From Glandiceps talaboti (taxonomy: Eukaryota; Hemichordata; Enteropneusta; Spengelidae): 64,000 bases of DNA. The position numbers and the translations under genes are program-made. Below, one piece after another: positions 36,001-51,560 of the stretch (its first letter is position 1; every line of letters starts with the position of its first letter). The stretch covers positions 15,764,000 to 15,827,999 of the forward strand of contig NC_135558.1 of NCBI RefSeq assembly GCF_964340395.1. Reading direction: 5' to 3'. Under the pieces are notes generated by a model that was not told the DNA's origin, did not search any database, and worked only from the letters and a program-made list of their open reading frames with translations.

Positions 36001-37666
36001 GAGAGGGTCTGGCGTCAATGCACTTCTCACCAAGTTTTAAAAACTTTCACTCCTTAAATGATAACACCTTTTGTATTTACTACTGGGGTGTTGATAAGGT
36101 GATAAAAATTTATAATGTGAGATACAGTGTTGTGTTTATGGTAGTATTTTGACGTGTTTACCAGCACCTCAGTCAACAGGAACATAATGTTGGAACTTAA
36201 TGTTTACCATCAAGTTTTTACATTGCATAGATTGCAGTCATGTGACCGCTGCAGTTTTTATCATGGTTTATATCATACATATAAACGTGTGATGTAACAT
36301 TTGTGAACGTTATTGTAGGTGTAGGGGAAGGAGGTTTTGCCCTAAACGAATGATCTTTGTTCATTGTGAGCTTGTGCGACATTGTGGAATTGGCCTTTAA
36401 AAGTGTAGTATACTCGTCTCTTATTGGTTTCTACGTGGTTGTATCAAACGAAAAAGCTGAACGGTGTTGTGAAATTTGCTATATGTACCCTGGCTTGAGT
36501 GAATGAAGCTAATGTCGTGTTTGTATTTTCTTCAAAATCCATAGAAATTGGAATAGTCCCGCCAGGACATCTGAAACATGGTTGTAATGACGCAGACAGT
36601 TCCACCTCATTGCCAGACAAGGGTAAGTGTAGTTTAATTGCATATTATTATTATTATTATAGAAAAACAATAAAAATAGCGTAGGTTTATCATTCGTTAT
36701 GCAATGAGATTATAATTTTTCTCAAATTGTAAACACGCTGAACAGTTTCCAGGGAATCAAAATAATACAGGAGGTCAGCGTTTATTTTTAAATCCCAGTG
36801 GACATAAACTTAGTTCTTGCCTCTAAATATCGTTATTTTGATACTGCGCATTGGTGGAGGCATGGCTTATACTATTTAGCGGATAGAAACGAAACGAAAC
36901 GAAATGAAACGAAACGAAACGGAATGGAATGGAACACAATGAAATGAAATACATGTAAAACAATCCAATTTGAAGTAAAACAAACACCACAAAAGATGAA
37001 GATTTTCCAGCCCTCCCCTACACATTTTTCATTATTGGTTCAAGATTGATCAATTTCCAACCCCAACTATTTATCATATTCCCCTTTATCTAACAAGCAC
37101 TTTTTTCAAGTAACCCCTCCCCAAAGATATATTTTCAAGTACTCTTCATTTCCTATATCATTGTCTATTTCAGACATAGGGACGCCATCGAGTCAAAGTA
37201 ATATCTATTGGCTGTGTGGCTGGGTACCATGCTAAGACAAACGCGTAGAATTGATGCAAGTCGGCCGATTCCTGACAACGTTGCAACATGCCAATAACAT
37301 GTGTATATATGATACACTTATATACGCTCAATATTCTCTGAACACCTTTCTTCTCGTACATCTTTGCCATTTCTGGGTACAAATTCGAGAGAATAAAATA
37401 TGGAGAGAGAAATAAGATATTTGTGATGAGAAGCTTAACCGGAAAGTCTATGAAAGTATCTACTGAACGTTTATCATTAAAATGATTGATATTTGTATGA
37501 ATTATTGTTCACTTTTATTCTAAGTTTGGTTGTTGGTTTATCTTCTAATGTGTGACTTTTATCATGTTCAGCAACTAAAATAAAGGTAAGACAAATTGGC
37601 TATTTGTCAAATCAACATGATGTTTGCAAGTTTTATATGTGTAGTAAGTGGACGGAAAGGAAGTGA
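33090..37666 (+). CDS. Small secreted cysteine-containing peptide precursor, copy 1, 96 aa
   Basis: Coding exons: 33090-33207 (the exon itself starts at 33064), 36545-36622 and 37572-37666, all with GT-AG borders and matching phase 1 joins. Residues 1-24 form a signal peptide (KLEYAVAVLVVILVLCHAGS, cleavage likely after Gly or Ser). The mature part is polar and Lys-rich, with GCNDADSS in exon 2 and DVCKFYMCSK in exon 3. The paralogue on the minus strand (41825-46121) shares the exon layout and stop position. The family has a C-x4-C pair in each of exons 2 and 3; this copy has lost the second Cys of the first pair. Function unknown: a secreted peptide, perhaps defence or signalling. An alternative donor (AAG-GTAAG) occurs inside exon 3 but is absent in copy 2. 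Confidence 0.6.
33262..33320 (+). repeat. Copy of dispersed hairpin repeat (GGGCTTTCTTCCG)
   Basis: GCTAGACCTTCGGGCTTTCT, then GCCCTCGATAAAGCGA and GCTTGTCATATCG, matches the element at 45736-45830 and the fragment at the window start. Confidence 0.6.
33400..35505 (-). mobile_element. Degraded LINE (endonuclease and reverse transcriptase remnants) in intron 2 of copy 1
   Basis: Read on the minus strand: endonuclease pieces GDFNIDLMNN (about 35.45 kb) and SDHDLIYC (about 35.25 kb), then the reverse transcriptase motif GVPQGSILGPLLFF (about 34.02 kb) and a box reading CADKTSLSYA where ADDTSL is expected (33.93 kb). The 5' end is truncated, the frame is broken in several places, and the second catalytic Asp is lost. 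Arm 2 lacks it, so it inserted after the duplication or was lost from arm 2. The clade looks CR1/jockey-like from the RT motif. Boundaries are approximate. Confidence 0.7.
35506..36544. other. Intron 2 of peptide gene copy 1, right part
   Basis: Conserved with arm 2 (44.42-45.48 kb, inverted). No separate gene. GTTACATTT-like and AT-rich tracts only. Confidence 0.5.
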
Positions 37667-37708
37667 GCCATCAGCGGTGAGGCTGGGTAATGTGTAGTGC
37701 AGCGGCTC

Positions 37709-38851
37709 ACCGTCAATTTTTAGCACAACTGAACTGATAAGGTTCAGTAGTGCTATAGGCATGGCAAAGTGTCTGTCTGTGTGTCCGTGTGTGTGTGCGT
37801 GTGTGTGTGTAAACAACTTAAAGTCAAATACCGCTGGACCAATTGCCATGATATTGGGTTGGTGTATTGTTCAAATCAAAATGATCTTACCACCGGTGTG
37901 TGATTTTGGTCAAAAAAATTGATTTTAGTCAAAAAACTTGAACTCGGAAACTACTGGGCAGATTGGTTTACAGTTTTAGTGGGAGCATTCTCAGGGATGT
38001 GTAGGTTAATATTTGTTCAGAACGAGATGAATTTATCAGTGGTATGCAAATAAGGGCTAAAATGTGTCTTTTCCGTCAAAATTCTTTAATCCTAAAACTA
38101 CTGACCAGATTGGGATGAAATTTAATGGTGATTTTGGTCAAAAAATTTATATCTCAAAAAGTACTTGGCCAATGAGACTGAAATTTGGTGAGATGTTTCT
38201 AGAAGTGTTATTCTGCAGATTTTATTCAAAAGGTTTTGACACAATTGGCCCTAGCAACCATGACCACGCCCTTAGCAACAACCAAATGCCAGTATATTTT
38301 GCTAAAATAACATCATCTGGTAGGCAAGTGAGTAAACGTTCAAAAATGTATGCAAATACCCCTAGCAAGCATGACCACGCCCATAGCAACAGCCAAAAGA
38401 TGGACTTCACAAAGATAACTGGGATTCTTAGACAAGTGACATTCAAAAAGTGTATGCAAATATGCCTAGCAACAAGACCACGCCCACAGCAACAGCCAAA
38501 TAATCGCATTTATTGCAAAGATGACGGGGATTAATAGACAAGTGAATAAACATTCCAAAAATGTATGTAAATTTACTTAGCAAGAAGACCACGCCCATAG
38601 CAACAGCCATATCATGATGTACATGTATATCACAAAGATAACATCAGGGATTCATAGACAAGTGACTGAACATTCAAACAATGTATGCAAATATGTCTAG
38701 CAACATCATGCCCATAGCCACAGCCTAATGATCGCGTATATTGCAAATATAACAACATGGCTACATAAGAAACTGCAAATGAACACCTATACCTAGCATC
38801 GATCAGCATGTGGATACGCATTTTTTAAATGTACAGTTGTGCTACAACGCG
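37709..38851 (+). mobile_element. Helentron/HINE-like non-autonomous element with internal tandem array
   Basis: Present in arm 1, absent at the matching place in arm 2 (about 41.77 kb). The ends carry inverted subterminal repeats: GTCAAT then TAGCACAACTG on the left, and the complements CAGTTGTGCTA then ATTGAC on the right. Near the left end is a hairpin (TAGCACAACTGAAC with GTTCAGTAGTGCTA), then a TGTC/TGTG microsatellite, then five copies of a 104-120-bp unit. This order of subterminal repeat, microsatellite and core tandem array recalls DINE-1 and the oyster pearl elements. No coding region and no clear target duplication. Confidence 0.55.
38252..38760 (+). repeat. Tandem array, 104-120-bp unit, five copies
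   Basis: Units begin at about 38252, 38363, 38467, 38578 and 38698 with TAGCAAC..GACCACGCCCATAGCAA, then CAAAGATAAC, ATAGACAAGTGA, and ATTCAAAAATGTATGCAAAT. The last copy is partial. It is the core of the Helentron-like element. Confidence 0.8.
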
Positions 38852-38959
38852 ATTGACGCTATTTTCTATTTCCATGATGCATTGCGTGAGATGATGTCAC
38901 TCATTTGGTTATATTTTGGCTTTTGAAACAATATTTTTATCACTAAATAATGGAAAGAG

Positions 38960-41400
38960 ATATAAACTTATAGATCAGTTTACTTGTAAGACTGAACGTC
39001 ATCAACAAAAGAGTTTTTACTTGTAAATTCTAGATTACACAAGTGGGGTGATAGCAGTTCCTCTATTGTGCAATTCTAATCACACTATGATCAATGCAGT
39101 GTAAACATTTAGAAGTCCCAAAACAGCACTGCAAGTTCATAGAACTTTAAATAAACTAGTTCTCAGAGACGCCTCCCTACTAAGACTGTAATTTAACCAA
39201 AGTCTATTCAATAGTTTATCACTGCTATATCAACATGTTGCAACAATGTTTTATATTTTTGTGTCTATCGTCGAAATCCGAAGGTTCAACTACAAGGGTG
39301 ATAACATAAATATGTACAAAACGAGTCAAAATTAACAACAGATCATTTTGAGTTCGTGAATTGAGAAGTAAAATTCCGTCTTTTTAAAAGAACCAAAATT
39401 CTATCATTTCGAAAGAACTAAAATTCTATCTTTTTATTATATATAAAAAGAAAACTAAACCCCCAAATATGAATATACTATTGTCCCACACACCAACTCA
39501 CAACCTTATGGTTTATTACATGAAAACAAACCAGTGAGATTAGTAAATGCAAGATGTGATAAAATAGTACATTCATTTGGTTATTTTGTGATACTTTCTT
39601 GAATTAAAAGGTTCAACAATTCCAACATTTCTTTTCAGTACATTTTACTGAATGCTCTCATGGATTGTCATAGAAACCGTTACACTTTCTAGAAATGGTA
39701 ATATGAAATTTGCACACTAAGACGTTACACTGGTGGTTCACCATTAATCCCTGGTTTTGATTTTGAAATTAATAAACTACAATCAACTATGCTGTATGTA
39801 TTCAAGCCCAAGCAGATGCAACTGGAACACTGTCTCAGTTTTTACTCTATCCTATAGTCACGGGATTTCTGAATTGAGTTACTTCAAAATCACAATTATT
39901 ACAACTTTTGCCTCAAATAAATTACACAATCACTTAAGTGCAAAACTTACAGAAAAGCCTACATGGATTTCAACAGAAAAATGACAGACTCAGATTATTA
40001 GAATTTGATCCATGACCTATTCATCAAATATTTATATCTTATTGCCAGCATTTTAGGTTCACGACACACCTTTATGCCACCAATTTTTGCATGTTCCAAC
40101 TCATATTTAAAGTACTGCTGAATCAATGACATCACACTTGTTATGACGTGGAACGGTCGGAAAATAAATCCTGTATTTTGTGTTTGGGATTGTGTGATGA
40201 TCTTACTATCAGACTTGATAAAAAAAAATACAATTAAAAGAGTGTGGGTCTGATTACATGTCAAACAAGATCTGGGTAAGAAGGTATACACGAATTTGTT
40301 ACAGTGAATAATCAACTCTTTTTTTTGGTAATTTTGTAACAACTTTAAAGCGACAGAAGCTGCACAAAATCAGCGCCCTCAACGGTGATCACGAATAAAC
40401 AAGTTATTGTTATTGCAGCTTGACCCCTGGTTAACATGTACAATGTCGGATTATTGGTATTTTAATACTTTTCAGTGAAGACATTGTGGTTGTCTGATCG
40501 CTAAATAATACTACATTTACAAACTAATGCAGGTGATATTCAAAACCAAGCTTTTACTCAAGATTTAAACTCGTCACTACACCACCTACAAATAATGCTG
40601 CCCACTAATTAACAGATACAATGTCTTTTTTTTAAAATAAGAAACTGACCAATGTTTAATGAATATATAGTCGGTTACTTCAAGAAAATAATTTATTCAA
40701 TTGGCAGGTAGCGCAGCTTTAATCTAAATGATCAAAACATGAAAATCAATCATTTTATTGTAAGTATTTACCAATTAAACACATGCCCCTACTTCTTCAA
40801 AATTTTGCACATTTGCCATCACAATATTTCATCACAAAATGTGTTGAACTGCAGCTAAGAAAGGAGGTTATCAAAAAGACAAGTGTTTAGTTTTTGGCTC
40901 TTCATTATCTAGTACAGTCAAGTGGTGATTCATTGAGCTCTGCTGGGCAGGACTGTGGCAGATTGTCTTTGATTTGCATATGGGGACATATGCTGTATAT
41001 TGTGTTGGAGTTCTATAACTTGGCAAGTGAAAGTAACACAATAATCACCATTTTCTAAGTAAAGAGATAAAACATCTAAAAAGTGGAATTACAAAAAATA
41101 TCTAAAGGTAATTCATTTCAAAATGGACCAATCTGAATGGTTTCTTTTTAAAATGGACCAATCAGAGTAGAACAGCTGGTTGTTGACATTCAGGTCTTGT
41201 GAAATTCACAACATAAATTATGATCATCTTCAATAGTACCCGTATCTCAATTTTGAAGTTCCCAGTAAAGCGGATAACAATTATGAAAGCGATGGCTACA
41301 TCAGCTGCTACAACCTCTATCAATAACATACGGAACTGAGAAAAGAAAATCATAAAAACACTATATTTGAATATAGTATAGAATACATATGCGGTCATGG
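38960..41400. repeat. Spacer between the inverted arms, duplicated at 60.25-63.06 kb
   Basis: Direct repeat of 60250-63060. Shared landmarks include ACTACAATCAACTATGCTGT (39777 and 61109), AGCGCCCTCAACGGTGATCA (about 40372 and 62050) and TCATTGAGCTCTGCTGGGCA (about 40930 and 62587). The copies differ by small indels and a segment of about 200 bp near 61.67-61.88 kb that is missing here. Confidence 0.8.
40930..41054 (-). CDS. Possible terminal exon, duplicated at 62586-62710
   Basis: On the minus strand a TTAG acceptor at 41056-41055 opens a 125-nt frame that ends in a stop. The paralogous segment has the same length, acceptor and stop. The two 40-residue products differ at three positions, all near the start (NGDYCVTF against NDDCCVAF), and then match exactly through QVIELQHNIQHMSPYANQRQ. 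I could not build a convincing upstream exon (a hydrophobic open segment at about 41170-41335 lacks a good donor). It may be the last exon of an unrecognised gene or a well conserved non-coding block. Confidence 0.25.
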
Positions 41401-41824
41401 AACATAAGTAATCTAACTGCTAGACCTAGGGGATACACAGGGAAATTCAATGTGATGAAGGTAAAAGTTGTAAACCACTCCCCTGTAATATATGTCTATT
41501 CCCTTATATGAACCTGTTGTGTGATCTAAGATAAGTATATTGCGTGCCTCTCCTTATAACGCTATGTGTGTGTGCGTGTGTGTGTGCGTGTGCGTGTGCG
41601 GGCGTACACACAGAGGGGTCAGTGTCTGTGCCCGGAGTTTCCAAGTAAACTGGTCAATAAACTTATATCTTTCCATTATTTAGCGATAAAAATACTGTTT
41701 CAAAAGCCAAAATGTAACCAAATGAGTGACATCATCTCATGCAATGCATCATGGAAATAGAAAATCTATGGTGAGCTGCTGCACTACACATTAGTCTTTG
41801 TTACCCACCCTCATCGCTGATGGC

Positions 41825-46121
<4,297 letters not shown>

Positions 46122-46225
46122 CTTTACTGTCGGTCAAGCTATCAATAGAGATGTCTTCTCTCTGAAATCAAGTATATCACATTTTGTTACTTAAACTGGC
46201 ATTATGTTTGGCAAATTTGTTTCGC

Positions 46226-46430
<205 letters not shown>

Positions 46431-47125
46431 TTTCGTTTACTAACTTAAAGGGGAATAAGCTGAGTTTGTGTGGTTTTGGGGATGGGATAATTTTTGCTGC
46501 ATATAAAGCTACCAGTATTATTCTACAGTCTTCTACTTACTGAAATATATTTTACCATTACTTGATATACTATCAGAACTCAACCCTTGTATCCTTGTAT
46601 CAAGGTTTGATAAAATATTCGATGACATTATTTAACTACAAGTTTACAATAAAAAGTTGAGGAAACCCTATTAAATCATCAACTCTACTTACAACAAGAG
46701 AAGACAATGTTAATGTTATATGTGGCGTGCATTGCCATGAGCTCCAAGTCGTGAAAACGCTGCCTATAAGCACAGGGTACGGAACGAATAATTAATTTTG
46801 TTCTCGCGATTCTCCAGATTTCTAATATTATTTATCTACATTTCCAATAAATTTTTAGATATTGCCACCATAACTATTGTTTCCTTTCACTGTTTTTTCC
46901 TATTTTCTACTTCATCGCCATCTTATTAGAGTTTACTAACTCTGTATTAATTAGTAGATAGCTAAAACAAATTCATGTGTTATTTGTCCAATTAGTTGGT
47001 TTTCAGCTAAGCATGTATACCAACGGTTAACTATGATCCCCTCGTTAATGAGATATTAATATGCAAATATGGACATTAACCATGAATGAACACGACCTAA
47101 ACAATAATACAGACCCATTAGTCTA

Positions 47126-47280
47126 TTCAATCAATCAATCAAAATAATTCGTAGAGCGCCAAAATCCAGGCAAAGTTCTGTTCAGGGGTGCTGGATGGTT
47201 AATCCAAACTGTAGGCTTTACAAAACAAATGTGTCTTCAGTTTTCTTTTGAAACAATCAATAGTTGGTGCAAGTTTATTG
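47126..47280 (-). mobile_element. LINE/SINE 3'-tail insertion in arm 2
   Basis: Reading the minus strand, the tail is GGATTTTGGCGCTCTACGAA followed by a TGATTGATTGA repeat, a common 3' end of CR1/L2-type LINEs and SINEs that use their machinery. The third unit (about 57.41 kb) runs uninterrupted through the same site, so it is an insertion. Exact borders uncertain. Confidence 0.55.
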
Positions 47281-48335
47281 ATAGTATTTGATAGTATTTA
47301 ACGTCATTGCAACCATCTGTAATGCTATATGCAAATATTTCGATTCCACCAATCAAAAATCGTTGTTGGGCTCAGACACTGCAGGGACCGGTGGTTTTAA
47401 GAACAGGTGTTCTCTCAATTTGATAACACCGCAACGTCTTTGGCTAACGTTGTCAGACGCTGGCATGCAAGTTATAATGAGATGTCAATTGAAACATTGA
47501 AGTATTATGTTACATCATCCTGAACATAAGGTTTACACTGTATGAAGACAAAGAGTAGAAATGTGTGATGGGGAAAGGTGCTTAGAGACTATTCTGACGT
47601 CTAATATTGTACTGTCCTAATAATTACAAAGTACAATGTATAAAAATAAAAGTTCGAAATATTCGCGGCAAATAAACCGTAACGTTAATCCTCATTCCAC
47701 ATGCATTCCTAGGTTGTCTGGCCGAGTTACTTTCAAAATGAAACTAAAGAATGGTAAAAGTACTATTTATGTTCTGATTTGGTTCCATGGTTTTGACAAG
47801 CCACTTTTATGGCAATCTTTTAGAGGCAAAACTGGAGCGTAAAAGTGGTCAAAGAAATCTATGCATGTACTTGGAGTTCAACGCGCTGGTGATTTCTCCC
47901 CAGAATGTAGTCGAGCAGCATAGTTACGTAACCAAATCGTACCAGTACTTGTACTTACTCTTTGTCATGTTAATTTCCATACGTCGACTTTCGTCAAAAA
48001 CGTTAAATATTGTCAATTAGATTAATAAGGTTTATGTTGATTTACAGTTGTCATCTATTCATGCTTACGTTCGTATTTGCATATCAATAGTTTTTCGTCT
48101 ACATATATTGTTCATATAAGCTTGGGTGAAAACCCACTACTAACACATTACGTAGTGAGTGTAAACATCTACTGATCATATTTGCAACGTTATGTGAAAT
48201 ATAGAGAAAATAATACTAGAAATCCGGAAAATCGCGGGAACAGAGTTTATTATTCGTTCTGTACCCTGTGCTATAAGCTTCAAACTTAGGCTAGTCCTCA
48301 CTATACATGGAATCAATAGATACAAAAATACTTAC

Positions 48336-48421
48336 CAGGTGTGCCAAATGCCGTGTTATGGTTCAGTCGGTGTGTGGATTGTGTTGTGGTAATAGAGACC
48401 CTGTATTTACATATTATATCC
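48336..48421 (-). promoter_or_regulatory. TATA promoter and noncoding exon 1 of peptide gene copy 2
   Basis: On the minus strand GATATAATATGTAAATAC (about 48421-48404) precedes a first exon that ends at 48336 in GGCACACCTG, followed by the donor GTAAGT. The next acceptor is ATTTCAG just before 46161. Confidence 0.5.
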
Positions 48422-50424
48422 ACATGCATACGTGGGATCAAAGTGAATTCATTATCCCATTATGCAAGCGTTTAAAAATCTATAGGCAATGACAATGTGT
48501 TTTTTTTGTACGGAAACCCAGTTAATGATGAAACATGTCGTTAAATTTTTAGAACTATTTCCTTTGATTTCCTACACGATATCGGAAACGCTGATGTTGT
48601 CAATTTCAAACAATAATTTTAAATCTCAATGAAAATGGAAATGTGTGGTTTTACATCCACACGATTTAGAACCATTTCCTAAAAAGTTGATTAGCACGGG
48701 GTTTATAGTCTCATGATTCTTTCAATTTGAAATGAATGAAGCCTTTAGAAACTCATGAATAAACAGCCAAGCAGAAACCTACACGATAAAGACTTACTTT
48801 GGAAGCTTTTAGCAATTACAGGGGGAAGGGGGGTAGGGGAAATCAGGCCTAATCTGTTACCTAAAATGTAACCCTTCAATTTCTTATCACTAAACTATGA
48901 CCTTCCTTCCTGTTCAAATATTATTACAACATGGGTTAAAATGTTGTCAGGCTTGAGAAGTGACATCAGTCCAAGTATCAAGGGACTCGATCCCATCGCT
49001 GCCACCACATCAATAATTCTAAAGGTATTTTTTTGATTCCTATAACTACCACCAATTGAGAGTGAATATATGTATGAAGGCACTTTAATTAATACCGTGT
49101 TTGGATCTAATTGGCATAGCTAAAGGCCAGAACTCCAAAACACTAGATAGGTGCATTACAGACATTATCAGAACCGTCATCAACATTCAGGCTTCACCAC
49201 ATTACATCCAATATCTCACCACACTGTTTCCCTTCCACTACCGTGAGACCTACCCCTCTGCTCCTAACACAACAACTAACAATTGATTCACTGCAAGGTT
49301 TTCAGAAGCAATATGACTGATGTGTCCCACTATTACAGTACAGCAGTGGTACGGTAGTGGTGAGATGTGGCGACAGTCGTGGCAGCAATGGGGTGCCGAA
49401 AAACACAAAATAATGCCAAGTTAGATAATACAATGTGGTCAAGTGCAATGTGACCCTCCCCTAATACAATTTTCTAAAATATAGCCCTCTCCGAGAACCG
49501 AATTTGTAAAATGTTCTCCCCCATATTCTCCCGGCCCTCCTCCTATCTGTAATTACTGAAGTAGTCCTTAACAACATATTCTACCAGTATATTACAAAGT
49601 ATATCAGTAATAAACCATAAGGAAAACATACCGCTAATTGTCATGGTTTTATCACTTGTTGAGAGTGAAATTATTAACTTTACAAAGTGTTTTTATCGTT
49701 TGTCACGCGTATATGCAATTCAATTTCCTAAAAAGCAATTCGTGTAGTATAGTGATGTTTAGAGAATTAATTACATTTACATATAAATCAAATTGTTTGT
49801 TTCGTGCACACGTCATGGATCCTTTTTGGCCTATTTTGACACTTGGATATTGCTGTTGTTTCCTGAATGATATGTAAATTACCGGAATGGATTTATTATT
49901 TTGATAACTGTTTACATTATAAATCATTTGAATTTTCCTATTTGCTATAATTTCAATTTACTCTTGATGTTGGAAACTTATGATCAGTACCCGCTTGATA
50001 GTTCCAACAACTCAACCACTGCTCCTACAGTATATTAAACGTCGAATAATCGTGAATGCTCCTAGGTTGCCACATTAGCATAATTTTCATTGCCATATCG
50101 ACGTGTGGTTAAACATTGAATTCTGTCGATTCCGTTATGGACTGAGTGGTTTTGAACTTGAAGTTTAATTCATGCTTGAAGTCTGATTGTGTGCCCCAGT
50201 CAAAGCCAAGAATGCCAAACGAACTTCACCTCTCGACTAAGCTAAGTGAAATTGTACTTTGATTATAGTAGTACATCAAGCCTGCTTATGTTCTGTTCAA
50301 TATTTATATTTCCACTGTAGATAGTTTTCTTTGAATTATTTCCGTTGCTCTACAAACTTTGGGTATTCCTACCATAACATATAACGATACGCACTCACGC
50401 ACAGACGGGTAGACAAAGAAACAA

Positions 50425-50853
<429 letters not shown>

Positions 50854-51526
50854 AGAAAGAAATGCAGAAGGAACGAGTTATACATTCCGAATAAATAAAT
50901 ACAATTCGACTTTTCGAATCAAAATTCTTTATAAAGGATATCAAGGCACGATATATAGCAGGTAACAACCCAACTATATATTTGAATGTTATGGAATAGA
51001 ATGCTGACCGCGCCAGTATCCAATGGTTAGGTAAGGGCGAAAAGATTTTACGCATCAAAAAGAACCATATAGAACACGCCTGAAAGATGGAATAAGCATA
51101 GTTAGATATATAGGGAATGATGCAAATAATCTATTAATCCGTCGTTTAATATAAAGTAGGGGCACTGGTTGAAGTGGTTGGAATTATCAAGTGGGTACTG
51201 ATCATAAGTATTCTACGTCAATAGTACATTGTAACAGCAAATATGAAAGGAAATTGGAATTCAATCTATTAAAGAAATGATGTATAAATGTGAAATTGTA
51301 TCAAAATAATCAATCTATTCAAGTAAATTACATACCATTATCTATTCCGGTAAATTACATATCATTCGGGAAAACATAGCCAAATGCAATTGTCAAAATA
51401 GATTAAAATGGGATCCGTAATGTGTGGACGAAACAAACAATTTAATTTATATGTAAATGTAAATTAATTCTGTCACGACATTCTTTGAACATCACTATAC
51501 TACACGAATTGCTTTTTAGGAAATTG

Positions 51527-51538
51527 AAACTGCATATA
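51527..51538 (+). repeat. 12-bp target-site duplication, left copy
   Basis: AAACTGCATATA, identical to 55182-55193. The empty sites are at about 31.1 kb (arm 1) and, inverted, about 49.71 kb (arm 2). Confidence 0.85.
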
Positions 51539-51560
51539 ACAGAGAAAAGAATTTAGGTGG

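Larger units (their letters stand above)
30440..38930 (+). repeat. Segmental duplication, arm 1 (inverted partner at 41.69-50.34 kb)
   Basis: Matches the reverse complement of 41690-50340 along its length, for example GAATTGCTTTTTAGGAAATT at 31087, the 5' exon at 32.5 kb, the signal-peptide exon at 33.09 kb, GGGTCACAAGCTGGGTTTTA at 35.55 kb, exon 2 at 36.55 kb, the block ending in the AAACG array at 36.9 kb and exon 3 at 37.57 kb. It carries two insertions missing from arm 2: a LINE (33.4-35.5 kb) and a Helentron-like element (37.71-38.85 kb). Confidence 0.85.

Noticed and set aside
48307-48492. Cys-rich open frame RCAKCRVMVQSVCGLCCG and its twin at 56453-56638
   Set aside because: Antisense to the TATA promoter and noncoding exon 1 of the peptide gene; the arm 1 copy does not keep the frame.
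49101-49286. Open frame MDLIGIAKGQNSKTLDRC on the antisense side, also at 55636-55866 and, broken, at 31404-31694
   Set aside because: Conserved only because the DNA is duplicated; disrupted in arm 1, no domain or splice signals, antisense to the peptide gene's upstream region.
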